A stretch of 64,000 nucleotides of DNA from Betaproteobacteria bacterium (GCA_016709965.1 JADJLT010000001.1:1757001-1821000), one strand, 5' to 3'; shown: positions 51,329 to 60,468, counted from the first letter of the stretch. The notes: generated by a model not told the origin, from the sequence alone. Program-made: numbers and translations.

Positions 51329-51646
51329 TCAATTCGGTTGCGGCGAGGGTGGATGCAGGGCGGCCTGGGTGAGGCGCTCGGCGTCGATGAAGGCGGCGAT
51401 CATGGCGCGCCAGGTGGCATCGACTACAGCGGCATCGGCCCCGGCTTCAATCGCCAGTGCATTGACCTTCGCCAGCACCTGCGCCACGCGCTGCGGCGCC
51501 GGCACCTCTTCAGCCGATTTTTTGAAACCCGCCGCCTGACGAACGTAGGCGCCACGTGCGGCGATCAACGCAACCAGCTCGCGATCCAGCAGGTCGATAT
51601 GGTGGCGAACTTCCGCCAGCGAAGTACATTGGGCAATACGGGTCAT
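51329..51646 (-). CDS. Chorismate mutase (AroQ class) / PchB-like protein
   Basis: All-helical AroQ-fold protein of 105 aa. The ATG at 51646 follows AAGGAAG. The motif VRHHIDLLDRELVALIAARG (about residues 15-34), AAGFKKSAEEVPAPQRVAQV and a C-terminal WRAMIAAFIDAE fit monofunctional chorismate mutase or isochorismate pyruvate lyase. The two cannot be told apart by eye. A GC-rich hairpin followed by T residues lies in its leader (51690-51717). Confidence 0.85.
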   Translation of the reverse strand: MTRIAQCTSLAEVRHHIDLLDRELVALIAARGAYVRQAAGFKKSAEEVPAPQRVAQVLAKVNALAIEAGADAAVVDATWRAMIAAFIDAERLTQAALHPPSPQPN

Positions 51647-51689
51647 GGCACTTCCTTTCGATGAGGGATAAAAACGAGAGGCAAACAAA

Positions 51690-51717
51690 AAGGCCGCGGG
51701 TTTCAAATCCGCGGCCT
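51690..51717 (-). terminator. Hairpin-T-run in the leader of the chorismate mutase gene
   Basis: Read on the minus strand, GGCCGCGG, loop ATTTGAAAC, CCGCGGCC, then TTTTTGTTTG. It lies 45 bp upstream of the start codon and after about 20 bases of TTTTC-rich leader. It could be an attenuator for the downstream gene, or a terminator of transcription entering from upstream. Confidence 0.65.
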
Positions 51718-51954
51718 TTGCTGAAATCTGGAGAGAAAATCGACTACGTCACCCCGGCCCCGGACGAACAGCAACGCGCCACGCACGCAGAATTCGGCAG
51801 CATGGGACTTGCAGGGAAAACAGGGATGGTTCGAAGTTCATCGGACCATTTTGACGGCATGTTGTGCGCTGCGTCAATAGCGCCGAAACAACGAGCTGGC
51901 CGGAATCGGGCAGAATACCCTGCACAGACCCAACGACTTCGTCCGCCCGCCGCC

Positions 51955-52830
51955 ATGCACGACCTCCCTCCGCTCCACTCGCTCCCCGCCTTCGAAGCTG
52001 CGGCCCGGCTCGGCAGCTTTCAAGCGGCAGCCGAGGCACTGCACCTGACGCCGTCGGCGATCAGCCATCGTATTCGGCAGCTTGAAGAACACCTTGGGCA
52101 GGCGGTGTTCGAGCGGCGCCACCGTGCCATCGTGCTGACCGCCGCCGGGCGCCGCTATCTGACCGTGGTGCGCGATGCGCTTTTGCGATTGGACGAGGCC
52201 AGCGCTGTGTTGCGCGCCCCACAGCGCGAACGGCTGCGTATTTCGGTGGCACCGGCGCTCGGCAGCAAGTGGCTGGTGTCACGCGTCGCCGAGTACCAAG
52301 AGACGCATCCAGCCATCGAATTCACCCTCGGCACGGCGACTGGCCTTGGCCCGCTTTTGAATGGTGAGGCCGACATCGGGCTGCGCTATGGTGAGGAAGA
52401 ATGGCCCGGCCTGCTCGCCTGGAAACTGTTCGAGGAACGGGTCTTTCCGGTGTGCTGTCCCGGGCTGGCCGCCAGCCTGAACAGGCCGACTGATCTCGAC
52501 CAGATTCGCCTGTTGCGCCATCCGCTGCTGTCATGGCAACGCTGGTTCGCAGCAGCGGGAATCCGGCATCCTGAGCCGGCCATCGGCCCGAATTACGGCG
52601 ATGCCCTGCTCATGCTCGAAGCTGCTGTCGCCGGCCATGGCGTCGCCTTGATGGCAGGCACGCTCGCCGCACCCTATCTGGCCGAAGGCCGGTTGATTCG
52701 GCCATTCCCTCAAGACTGTGCGGACCGCAGCTTCTACATCGTCGCACCACCGGCTGTCCAGGAAAAGCCGGCGATCATGGCTTTCATTCGCTGGTTGCTA
52801 CGGTCAACCCGAAAAAACGGCCAAAACTGA
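51955..52830 (+). CDS. LysR family regulator (GcvA-like); 3' end formed by the dispersed repeat
   Basis: Regulator of 291 aa. The N-terminal winged HTH is SFQAAAEALHLTPSAISHRI (about residues 21-40), with the effector domain from about 90 (LRISVAPALGSKWLVSRVAE). The opening LPPLHSLPAFEAAARLGSFQ is typical of the GcvA/AmpR subgroup. The last eight codons (STRKNGQN) and the stop TGA are supplied by a dispersed-repeat copy (52797-52835). It is divergent from the chorismate mutase-EamA pair, a likely target. Confidence 0.88.
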   Translation: MHDLPPLHSLPAFEAAARLGSFQAAAEALHLTPSAISHRIRQLEEHLGQAVFERRHRAIVLTAAGRRYLTVVRDALLRLDEASAVLRAPQRERLRISVAPALGSKWLVSRVAEYQETHPAIEFTLGTATGLGPLLNGEADIGLRYGEEEWPGLLAWKLFEERVFPVCCPGLAASLNRPTDLDQIRLLRHPLLSWQRWFAAAGIRHPEPAIGPNYGDALLMLEAAVAGHGVALMAGTLAAPYLAEGRLIRPFPQDCADRSFYIVAPPAVQEKPAIMAFIRWLLRSTRKNGQN

Positions 52831-52835
52831 AATAT
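52797..52835 (+). repeat. Dispersed A-tract repeat, copy 14 (3' end of LysR gene)
   Basis: GCTACGGTCAACCCGAAAAA then ACGGCCAAAACTGAAATAT. It supplies the last codons and the stop TGA of the LysR gene. Confidence 0.88.
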
Positions 52836-53064
52836 TGCATTGCCTGAACTGTGGTCGTGGGCGAAGATCGCATGAATTAAATTAATGTGACGGCAATTCA
52901 AATCATTTGAGCGAGGCCGAAAATCGGCCCATTCTTGCCTCATCCCCAAGCGCAGCAAACAGCCCGCCTACCCGGCAGCGGCCCAGACGAAACCCACCGC
53001 GCCACCCTCACGCGGCTCCCGCCGGCAAACACCGGTTCGAACTCCATCATTGAGGAAATCCACC

Positions 53065-53979
53065 ATGCAAGACCACGACGGCTTTATCTGGCTCGATGGC
53101 CAGTGGCTACCCTGGCGCGAGGCCAAAGTGCACGTGCTGACCCATACCCTGCATTACGGCTACGGCTGTTTCGAGGGCATCCGCGCTTATGAAGCGGCTA
53201 GCGGGCCGGCTATTTTCCGGCTGGCCGAACACTTACGCCGACTGGAAGATTCGGCCCACATTCTCGCCATCGACCTGCCTTTCGACCGTGAAACACTGGC
53301 CACCGCCTGCCGCGAGGCGGTGACGCGCAACGGCTTGCGCAGCGCCTACATCCGGCCGCTGGTCTTTCTCGGCGCCGAAAAACTGGGCGTCGATCCGGCT
53401 GGGGCTGCGTCGCACATCATGGTTGCCGCCTGGCCGTGGGGCGCTTATCTGGGCGGCAAGGCAATTGAGGCGGGCATCCGCGTCCGCGTGTCGTCCTACG
53501 CCCGGCATCACCCGAACGTCCAGATGTGTCGCGCCAAGGCCATTTCAACCTATTCCAACTCCATCCTCGCCGTGCGCGAGGCGCGCCGCGACGGCTACGA
53601 CGAGGCCTTGCTGCTCGACACCGATGGCTACGTTTCCGAAGGTTCCAGCGAAAACCTGTTCATCGTCCGCGATGGTGAATTGCTGCAACCGGACAGTGCC
53701 TCGGCGCTCGACGGCATCACCCGCCGCACGGTTTGTACGCTGGCGGCAGAGGCCGGTTTGATCGTACGCAGCAAGCGCATCACCCGCGACGAGGTCTATT
53801 GCGCCGATGAGGTTTTCCTGACCGGCACGGCAGCCGAGATCACGCCCGTCGTCGAGGTCGATGCCCGGCGCATTGGCAGCGGCAAACCCGGGCCGGTGAC
53901 CCAGGCGCTACAGGCCGCGTATTTCGCCTGCGTGCAAGGCAGATCAGCAAGCCACGATGACTGGCTGACGATGGCCTGA
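53065..53979 (+). CDS. ilvE: Branched-chain amino acid aminotransferase
   Basis: Class IV PLP enzyme of 304 aa that interconverts branched-chain amino acids and their 2-oxo acids. GAGGAAA precedes ATG 53065 by 6 nt. Family motifs are FIWLDGQWLPWREAKVHVLT, HTLHYGYGCFEGIRAYE, the PLP Lys in CRAKAISTYSNSILA (about residue 159) and YVSEGSSENLFIVRDG, plus the late FLTGTAAEITPVVEVD. The 234 bp before it hold no other gene. Confidence 0.93.
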   Translation: MQDHDGFIWLDGQWLPWREAKVHVLTHTLHYGYGCFEGIRAYEAASGPAIFRLAEHLRRLEDSAHILAIDLPFDRETLATACREAVTRNGLRSAYIRPLVFLGAEKLGVDPAGAASHIMVAAWPWGAYLGGKAIEAGIRVRVSSYARHHPNVQMCRAKAISTYSNSILAVREARRDGYDEALLLDTDGYVSEGSSENLFIVRDGELLQPDSASALDGITRRTVCTLAAEAGLIVRSKRITRDEVYCADEVFLTGTAAEITPVVEVDARRIGSGKPGPVTQALQAAYFACVQGRSASHDDWLTMA

Positions 53980-54235
53980 ACATCCGTCAATGGCGCATCG
54001 AGCTGTGCTGTTTTGCATCAGATTCGCTGTGCCAATATGGGACGTTCAACACCTCGATGCGGGTGCCAGCACCCATCATCCGAACCAGAAATGGCGCCCC
54101 GGCGGGGCTGCAGTACTGCGGCTGATGGAACCTTGCAGCTGGCATGTAACTGGCTTGAATAGCAAACCACAATAGCTGTCGCTCGACGACGGTGAGATTC
54201 GGCCATACCACCCATCACAATTCAAGGAAGCCCAC
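53980..54235. other. Gene-free region (256 bp)
   Basis: Between ilvE and the oxidoreductase gene. Apart from the ribosome site of the downstream gene I see no supported gene, repeat or terminator here. Confidence 0.6.
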
Positions 54236-55252
54236 ATGAAACGCTACGAAGTCTTTCCCGGCCACGCCGGCTCTCCGCTGCAAATGGCTGAGTTCGAACC
54301 GGCAGCGCTCGGCGATCGCCAGGTTGCGGTCGCCATCAAGGCCGTTTCGCTGAATTACCGCGACATCCTGGTCACCCAGAACACCTATTTCTGCCCGATT
54401 ACCGATGGCCTGGTGCCATGTTCCGATGGCGCCGGCGAAGTCGTTGCGGTGGGCAAGGATGTGCGCGGGCTGATGGTCGGCGACCGCGTTGCCAGCCTGT
54501 TCTTCCCCAACTGGCAGAGCGGCCGGGCCGATGGCAACAGCTTCGCCGGCGCGCTGGGCGCGGAAGGCGGCGGCGTGCTGACCGAGCGCTTCATCGCCGA
54601 GGAAAGCGGCCTGATCAAGCTGCCGGATTCGATCAGCTACAGCGAAGCGGCAACGCTGTCCTGCGCCGCGCTGACCGCCTGGCACTCGCTGTTCGAAGCG
54701 GGTGATCTCAAGCCGGGCCAGACCGTGCTGCTGCTCGGCACCGGCGGCGTTTCGATCTATGCCCTGCAATTCGCCAAGGCAGCTGGTGCGACGGTGATCA
54801 TCACCTCCAGCGACGACGGCAAGCTGGCCCACGCCAAACAACTCGGCGCTGATCACGGCATCAATTACCGCACGCACCCGGAATGGCAGGAAGAAGTTCG
54901 CCGCATGACCAACGGCCGGGGCGTTGACGTGGTGCTCGAAGTCGGCGGCCCGGGCACGCTGGAGCGTTCGCTAGCCAGCGTGTGCACCGGCGGCCGCATC
55001 GCCTACATCGGCGTTTTGACTGGCCTGGCCGGACAAGCCAACCCGGTGGCGCTGATCCCGACCATGGCCAGCATCAACGGAATTTTCGTCGGCAGCCGCG
55101 CCATGTTCACCCACATGCTGCAGGCCATCGAAAAGCACGGCATTCGCCCGGTCATCGACCGCGAATTCCCGTTCGACCAGGCGCCGGCCGCGCTGGAACT
55201 GATGCGCAGCGGCGGGCATTTCGGCAAGATCGTCATCAAGGTAGCCGAGTAA
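54236..55252 (+). CDS. Zinc-type alcohol dehydrogenase / quinone reductase family oxidoreductase
   Basis: MDR-family NAD(P)-dependent oxidoreductase of 338 aa. It has a GroES-like N-terminal domain (SLNYRDILVTQNTY; LVPCSDGAGEVVAVGKDVRG) and a Rossmann domain with LLLGTGGVSIYALQFAKAAG (about residues 163-182). The structural zinc cysteine cluster is absent, so it is closer to the non-structural-zinc/quinone reductase branch. AAGGAAG precedes the ATG. An intrinsic terminator follows. Substrate unknown. Confidence 0.87.
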   Translation: MKRYEVFPGHAGSPLQMAEFEPAALGDRQVAVAIKAVSLNYRDILVTQNTYFCPITDGLVPCSDGAGEVVAVGKDVRGLMVGDRVASLFFPNWQSGRADGNSFAGALGAEGGGVLTERFIAEESGLIKLPDSISYSEAATLSCAALTAWHSLFEAGDLKPGQTVLLLGTGGVSIYALQFAKAAGATVIITSSDDGKLAHAKQLGADHGINYRTHPEWQEEVRRMTNGRGVDVVLEVGGPGTLERSLASVCTGGRIAYIGVLTGLAGQANPVALIPTMASINGIFVGSRAMFTHMLQAIEKHGIRPVIDREFPFDQAPAALELMRSGGHFGKIVIKVAE

Positions 55253-55266
55253 TCATCGGCTGACGG

Positions 55267-55291
55267 AAAATGCCGGTCCTGCCGGCATTTT
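55267..55291. terminator. Intrinsic terminator after the oxidoreductase gene
   Basis: AAAATGCCGG (55267-55276) pairs with CCGGCATTTT (55282-55291) around a 5-nt loop; it is flanked by A and T tracts so could work in both directions. A dispersed-repeat copy begins within its 3' arm. Confidence 0.88.
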
Positions 55292-55325
55292 CAATTTTGG
55301 CTATTTTTTCCGGTTGACCGCGGCA
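55287..55325 (-). repeat. Dispersed A-tract repeat, copy 15 (after oxidoreductase terminator)
   Basis: Minus strand: TGCCGCGGTCAACCGGAAAA, then AATAGCCAAAATTGAAAAT. Near-consensus. Confidence 0.9.
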
Positions 55326-55408
55326 TCACTGGCAAGCGTCATCATTTTGGAGAAAATTCGCGCGCCGGCTTAAAATAAGCGTTCACTTATTTAAAGCCGG
55401 AGCCCGCC

Positions 55409-55975
55409 ATGAAGAAACTTCTCTCCATCACCTTGATGCTTGCCGCCTTGCCCGCCCTGGCTCAGGATATTGGCGCCCTGACGGCCGATACGAAAAAGAC
55501 GGTTCTGCCGGTTGTGCCGAAAGTCGTTGCCGCCATGCAGGAAGCTGTCGCCGAGAAGGGCGTGGCTGGTGCGATTCCGGTCTGCAAGGAGCAGGCGCCG
55601 GCACTGATCAAGGAAAAGCGCAAGGAAACCGGCTGGGATATCCGCCGCGTCAGCCTGCGAACACGTAACGCTGATCGCGCTACGCCGGACATGTGGGAAG
55701 TTCGCCAACTGGCCGACTTCAACATTCGCGCTGCCAACGGCGAAAAGGTCGATACCTTCGAAAAAAGCGAAATCGTGACCATCGACGGCAAACAAGTCTT
55801 CCGCTACATGAAGGCACTGCCGGTCGGCGACGTCTGCATGAAGTGCCACGGCCCGGTCGATACGCTGGATGCCGGCCTGAAGGCCAAGCTGGCCGAAAGC
55901 TATCCGCACGATCAAGCGACCGGCTACGCCAAGGGCCAGATTCGCGGCGCTTTGACGGTCAAGCGTCCGCTGTAG
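55409..55975 (+). CDS. Periplasmic haem-binding Tll0287-like (DUF3365) protein
   Basis: Exported protein of 188 aa with a signal peptide (LLSITLMLAALPALA) and a Tll0287-like/DUF3365 domain: CKEQAPALIKEKRKETGWDI, RVSLRTRNADRATPDMWE, and the haem c motif VCMKCHGPVDTLD (CxxCH, about residue 150). Such domains are PAS-like sensors that bind a c-type haem and may sense redox or gases. Here the domain is free-standing, without a kinase or cyclase. Its 3' end overlaps the convergent LysR gene by 17 bp. Confidence 0.86.
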   Translation: MKKLLSITLMLAALPALAQDIGALTADTKKTVLPVVPKVVAAMQEAVAEKGVAGAIPVCKEQAPALIKEKRKETGWDIRRVSLRTRNADRATPDMWEVRQLADFNIRAANGEKVDTFEKSEIVTIDGKQVFRYMKALPVGDVCMKCHGPVDTLDAGLKAKLAESYPHDQATGYAKGQIRGALTVKRPL

Positions 55976-56873
55976 ATTCAGTCACACCCTTGGCGGCCAG
56001 GTGCTCGAAAAGCGCTGCGGCCGCCGGGCTCAGCGCACCGCGCGCGCGAACGCACAACTGCAGGTCGCGCGGGGCCCAGTCGTCGGTGATTTCCACCGTT
56101 TTAATGTCATCGACCGCAGCCAGCGACGAACGCGGCACCATGCCAATGCCCACCCCTGCAGCCACCATGCGACAGACGGCATTGAAGCTGCGCACCTGAA
56201 TGCGCACGTCGAGACGACTGCCAAGCCGGGCGGCGTGATTCATCATGAAGGTGTGAATGGCGCTACCGGCATGCAGGCAGACGAAAGGTTCGGCCAGCAC
56301 TTCGCCAAAAGCCACGGCCTGCCGCCCAGCCAACGGATGACCCAGCGGCACGATGAGGACCAGCCGGTCGCGCCGATAGGGCAGCGTTTCCAGCCCGGCC
56401 TGTCCGCCATCTGCCGCCACGACGCCAATTTCCACCTGTCCGGCGGCGACCACCTGAATGATCGCCGGACTCGGCTGCTCTTCCAGGCTGATGCGTACGC
56501 GCGGATTTTCACGCAGGAAATCGCCGAGGTCTTCCGGCAAGAAGCAGTTGATGGCATTGGTGTTGGCGAAGACGGTGACCTGGCTGTGCAGGCCGCTGGC
56601 GTAGGGCGCAAGGTCGGCATGCATCTGTTCGAGCTGGGCGAATACCTGCCGGGCGTGACGAAGCAGGGATTCGCCAGCCGGCGTTGGCGTCAGGCCACGG
56701 GCATGGCGCGCAAAGAGCGGCACGCCGAGGGCAGCTTCAAGCTGCGTCAAGCGATGGCTGGCCGAGGATGGCGCCAGATGTACCTGCTCGGCAGCGCGGG
56801 TCAGGCTGCCGGAATCGGCGATGGCGGCTACCAGCCGCAGGTCCGGTAGATCGTAGCGCATGGTTTCGTCCAT
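55959..56873 (-). CDS. LysR family transcriptional regulator
   Basis: Regulator of 304 aa. HTH: GSLTRAAEQVHLAPSSASHR (about residues 22-41); effector domain from about residue 95 (HSQVTVFANTNAINCFLPED). The pattern resembles LysR proteins of the CbbR-distant group that control a divergent permease gene. The start at 56873 is 89 bp from the EamA gene start on the other strand, its probable target. Confidence 0.87.
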   Translation of the reverse strand: MDETMRYDLPDLRLVAAIADSGSLTRAAEQVHLAPSSASHRLTQLEAALGVPLFARHARGLTPTPAGESLLRHARQVFAQLEQMHADLAPYASGLHSQVTVFANTNAINCFLPEDLGDFLRENPRVRISLEEQPSPAIIQVVAAGQVEIGVVAADGGQAGLETLPYRRDRLVLIVPLGHPLAGRQAVAFGEVLAEPFVCLHAGSAIHTFMMNHAARLGSRLDVRIQVRSFNAVCRMVAAGVGIGMVPRSSLAAVDDIKTVEITDDWAPRDLQLCVRARGALSPAAAALFEHLAAKGVTESTADA

Positions 56874-56962
56874 AACGAATGCTTGCTTTGGATAATACCA
56901 ATTGCGGGCCCCGTCAGGCGCCGTTCTAATAGCATCTCCCAGAAATCACCCCGAGAATCACT

Positions 56963-57844
56963 TTGGAAAAATCGAATGCTGTCGGTGCAGGCTTGGCGCT
57001 TTTGGCGGCGCTCGGCTTTTCGCTGAAGGCAATCTTCGTCAAGCTGGCCTATCCGTATGGCGTCGATGCCATCACGCTGCTCGCCTTGCGCATGGGCTTC
57101 GCGCTGCCGGTTTTCCTGTGGGTCGGCCTGGCCGGGCAAAAGGCAGGTGCCAGTCTGACGCGTGACGATTGGCTAAAGCTGTTTGCCCTCGGCTGCCTGG
57201 GCTATTACGGTGCAAGCATTCTGGATTTCTGGGGGCTGCAATACATTTCGGCCGGCCTTGAGCGGCTTATCTTGTTCACCTATCCGACGCTGACCATCCT
57301 GATCGGCGTGCTCTTTCAGGGCAAACCCCTCACCCGCCGCGAAGGCATTGCCGTCGTGCTCTGCTATCTGGGTATCGGCTTCGCTTTCGTACACGACCTT
57401 GGCCTGGGCGATACACGCGCCGTCCTCATCGGCGGCGCGCTGGTCTTCGCCTCCAGCGTTTCGTATGCACTCTATTTGTCGGGCAGCGCCCCGATGATTG
57501 CCCGCCTGGGCGCCATGCGCTTTTCGGCTTTGGCCATGTTGGTGTCGTCGGCCGTAACGCTCGGCCACTTTTGGGCATCGCATCCGATCACCGCCTTCGT
57601 CCAGCCAATGCCGGTCTACGGCTGGGGCTTGGCGATGGCGCTGTTTGCCACCATCGTGCCGGTCTTTGCCCAGTCGGCCGCCATTCGCTGGATTGGCGCC
57701 GGGCAGGCATCGCTGTTTGGCATGGTCGGGCCCATCCTGACCATCGGTTTCGGCTGGTGGCTGCTGGGCGAATCAATCTCGCTGGCGCAAATGGCCGGTG
57801 CTGCGCTGGTCGTCATCGGCATACTGATCGTCAGTCGCCGGTAA
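56963..57844 (+). CDS. EamA family (DMT) transporter
   Basis: Ten-helix permease of 293 aa, two EamA repeats (AGLALLAALGFSLKAIFVKL; LTILIGVLFQGKPLTRREGI; GMVGPILTIGFGWWLLGESI). It starts at TTG 56963. It is divergent from the LysR gene and precedes the PTS genes by 36 bp. Substrate unknown. Confidence 0.86.
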   Translation: MEKSNAVGAGLALLAALGFSLKAIFVKLAYPYGVDAITLLALRMGFALPVFLWVGLAGQKAGASLTRDDWLKLFALGCLGYYGASILDFWGLQYISAGLERLILFTYPTLTILIGVLFQGKPLTRREGIAVVLCYLGIGFAFVHDLGLGDTRAVLIGGALVFASSVSYALYLSGSAPMIARLGAMRFSALAMLVSSAVTLGHFWASHPITAFVQPMPVYGWGLAMALFATIVPVFAQSAAIRWIGAGQASLFGMVGPILTIGFGWWLLGESISLAQMAGAALVVIGILIVSRR

Positions 57845-57880
57845 AGCGCTTCGGCCCGGCAGGCTGTTAGAATCGCAACC

Positions 57881-58270
57881 ATGATCGGCATCCTTCTCAT
57901 TACACACGGCAGCTATGGTGAGGCACTCGTCCAGAACGTCTGCGATGTGCTGAACAAGCGCCCAACGCAATTGCTCCAGTTAGGCCTCAGCCCCCAGGAT
58001 GACCCGCTGGATTTGTTGCCGCTGGCGCGCGAAATGCTCGCTTTGGTCGATGACGGCTCGGGTGTTCTGGTACTGACCGATATTTTCGGTGCATCACCAG
58101 CCAACCTTGCGCTAAAGTTGCTCGACCGGGGCCGTGTCGAAGGTCTGACCGGTGTCAATTTGCCCATGCTGCTGCGCGCACTGCACTACCGCGACAGAAG
58201 TATGGAAATCCTGATCGTCCGCGCCCGTGATGGCGGCCGTGACGGCATTCTCAATATGCTGGACCACTAA
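57881..58270 (+). CDS. PTS EIIA, mannose/fructose family (ManX-like, regulatory)
   Basis: EIIA-Man domain protein of 129 aa. The phospho-acceptor His is in LLITHGSYGEALVQ (about residue 9), and the core contains GSGVLVLTDIFGASPANLAL. No EIIB, EIIC or EIID is nearby. In betaproteobacteria this EIIA-HPr-EI set has a regulatory role rather than sugar transport. It lies 3 bp before ptsH. Confidence 0.92.
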   Translation: MIGILLITHGSYGEALVQNVCDVLNKRPTQLLQLGLSPQDDPLDLLPLAREMLALVDDGSGVLVLTDIFGASPANLALKLLDRGRVEGLTGVNLPMLLRALHYRDRSMEILIVRARDGGRDGILNMLDH

Positions 58271-58273
58271 ACT

Positions 58274-58543
58274 ATGCTGACTACCGAAACTGAAATCATC
58301 AACAAGCTTGGCCTGCACGCCCGCGCTTCCGCCAAGCTGACGCAGTTGGCCGGCAAGCACAAGTGCGAGGTCTGGATGAGCAAGGGCACGCGCCGCATCA
58401 ACGCCAAGAGCATCATGGGTGTCATGATGCTGGCCGCTGGCAAGGGCTCGAAAGTCACGCTGGAAACCAATGGCGTCGACGAGGCCGAAGCGATGGAAGC
58501 CTTGCTGGCGCTGATCGCCGACTATTTCGGTGAGGGAGAGTAA
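58274..58543 (+). CDS. ptsH: Phosphocarrier protein HPr
   Basis: 89 aa. The EI-dependent His is in NKLGLHARASAKL (about residue 16), and the regulatory Ser region is INAKSIMGVMMLAAGKGS (about residue 47), the site used by HPr kinase where present. It passes phosphate from EI to EIIA. Confidence 0.95.
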   Translation: MLTTETEIINKLGLHARASAKLTQLAGKHKCEVWMSKGTRRINAKSIMGVMMLAAGKGSKVTLETNGVDEAEAMEALLALIADYFGEGE

Positions 58544-58549
58544 GCTGCC

Positions 58550-60292
58550 ATGAGCTTCACCCTGCACGGCCTCGGCGTTTCTGGCGGCATCGCCATCGGG
58601 CGGGCCATGCTTATGTCACATGCCACGCTGGAGGTCGCTCACCTGACCCTGGCGCCACGCATGGTCGACAAGGAAATCGAGCGTTTCGACGCGGCGGTCA
58701 GTGCAGTCAAGGAAGAACTGATCCTGATGAAGGAAAACACCGAGCACGCCCCGGCCGAGCTCAATGCCTTTATCGACATCCACACCATGTTCCTCGAGGA
58801 CCCGGAGCTGGCGCTCAAGCCGCGCGAGATCATTCGCGAGCGCCGCTGCAACGCCGAATGGGCGTTGGTCCAGCAGATGGAGCAACTGGTCGACCAGTTC
58901 GAGCAATTTGACGACCTCTATCTGCGTGAGCGCAAGTTTGACGTCGTTCAGGTGGTCGAACGCGTCGTCAAGGAGCTACTCGGCCACCCGGGCCGCGCCA
59001 CGCTGAAAAATGCCAAGCGCTCGAAGGAAGAAGTCCTCATCGTCGTCGCCCACGACCTGTCACCAGCCGATACGATTTCATTCAAGGAGCACCGTTTCGC
59101 TGCCTTCATCACCGACGTCGGCGGCGCCACCTCGCACACCTCGATCCTCGCGCGCAGCATGGCGATTCCGGCCGTGCTCGGTCTGGAAAATGCCCGCGGG
59201 CTGATTCGTGATGGCGAGCAGCTGATTGTCGACGGCTTGCGCGGGGTCGTCATTGTCAATCCGGACCAGCGCGTCCTGGATGAATACAAGCTGCGCCAGG
59301 AGCAGATCGAGCTTGAAAAAAACAAGCTGAAGCGCCTGAAGACGGCCAAGTCGGAAACCATCGACGGCGTGCCGGTGGAGCTGTTCGCCAATATCGAACT
59401 GCCGAACGACGTACCAGGGGCCCTGGAAGCCGGCGCAGAGGGCATCGGCCTGTTTCGCACCGAGTTTCTCTTTCTCGACCGTGGCGACATGCCGGACGAG
59501 CGGGAACAGTACGAAGCCTACAAAAAAGTCGTCAAGGGCATGGGCGGCCGGCCGGTCACCATCCGTACCTTCGACCTCGGCAATGACAAGGATCTGCGTC
59601 CAGAAAGCACCGCCGGCGACCGCGTCAAGACCAATCCGGCACTTGGCCGCCGTGCCATTCGCCTGTCGCTGGCCGAACCACGAATGTTCCAGACGCAGTT
59701 GCGCGCCATCCTTCGCGCCTCCAAGTACGGCCCGATCAAACTGTTGATCCCGATGCTGGCCCACGCCCACGAAATCGACCAGACGCTGGCCGCCGTGGAG
59801 CAGGCAAAATCCAGCCTGCGCGGTGAAAAAGCCGCCTTCGACGAGGACATCCAGATTGGCGGCATGATTGAAATTCCCGCCGCTGCGCTGGCTGTCGGCC
59901 TCTTTCTGCGCCGCCTGAATTTCCTGTCGATCGGCACCAACGACCTGATTCAATACACGCTGGCCATCGACCGTTCCGACGAGCAGGTTGCCGCGCTCTA
60001 TGACCCGCTGCACCCGGCCGTGCTGATGCTGCTCGCCCACACGCTGTCGATGGCAGAGAAGGCCAATATTCCGGTTTCCGTCTGCGGCGAAATGGCCGGC
60101 GACCCGGACCTGACCCGTCTGCTACTCGGCATGGGCTTGCGTACCTTTTCGATGCATCCGTCGCAGATCCTCAAGGTCAAGAACCGCGTCCTGAAGTCCG
60201 AAGTCAACGACCTCGCCCCCAATGTCCGCAAGATGCTGCGCCTCGACGAACCGTTGAAGCTGCGCGAAGCGCTGGACAAGCTGAACGCCTGA
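58550..60292 (+). CDS. ptsI: PTS enzyme I (PEP-protein phosphotransferase)
   Basis: 580 aa, normal EI length. The phospho-His is in TDVGGATSHTSILARSMAIP (about residue 193). The C-terminal PEP-binding domain has GLFRTEFLFLDR, SIGTNDLIQYTLAIDRSDE and the Cys in PVSVCGEMAGDPDLT. It is 6 bp after ptsH and is the last gene of the three-gene operon, followed by a dispersed-repeat copy. Confidence 0.96.
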   Translation: MSFTLHGLGVSGGIAIGRAMLMSHATLEVAHLTLAPRMVDKEIERFDAAVSAVKEELILMKENTEHAPAELNAFIDIHTMFLEDPELALKPREIIRERRCNAEWALVQQMEQLVDQFEQFDDLYLRERKFDVVQVVERVVKELLGHPGRATLKNAKRSKEEVLIVVAHDLSPADTISFKEHRFAAFITDVGGATSHTSILARSMAIPAVLGLENARGLIRDGEQLIVDGLRGVVIVNPDQRVLDEYKLRQEQIELEKNKLKRLKTAKSETIDGVPVELFANIELPNDVPGALEAGAEGIGLFRTEFLFLDRGDMPDEREQYEAYKKVVKGMGGRPVTIRTFDLGNDKDLRPESTAGDRVKTNPALGRRAIRLSLAEPRMFQTQLRAILRASKYGPIKLLIPMLAHAHEIDQTLAAVEQAKSSLRGEKAAFDEDIQIGGMIEIPAAALAVGLFLRRLNFLSIGTNDLIQYTLAIDRSDEQVAALYDPLHPAVLMLLAHTLSMAEKANIPVSVCGEMAGDPDLTRLLLGMGLRTFSMHPSQILKVKNRVLKSEVNDLAPNVRKMLRLDEPLKLREALDKLNA

Positions 60293-60328
60293 CCTCCCGC
60301 AAGAGGCGCCTCGGCACCTCAACGCTGC

Positions 60329-60370
60329 TACCACGGTCAACCGGAAAAATCGGCCAAAATCGAAATTTTT
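60329..60370 (+). repeat. Dispersed A-tract repeat, copy 16 (after ptsI)
   Basis: TACCACGGTCAACCGGAAAA then ATCGGCCAAAATCGAAAT. Close to the consensus of all copies. Confidence 0.92.
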
Positions 60371-60468
60371 TCGCGGGCCTGATCCGCGACAATTTGCCAC
60401 ATTCCCGCTGCCCCTGAACTTTTGGAAAATTAGCATCCGCTAAAAAACCAATAGTCAGGGAGAGTTTC

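Noticed and set aside
56100..56125. Possible repeat copy in the second LysR gene (GCTGCGGTCGATGACATT)
   Set aside because: Core has changes at key positions and no distal A-tract.
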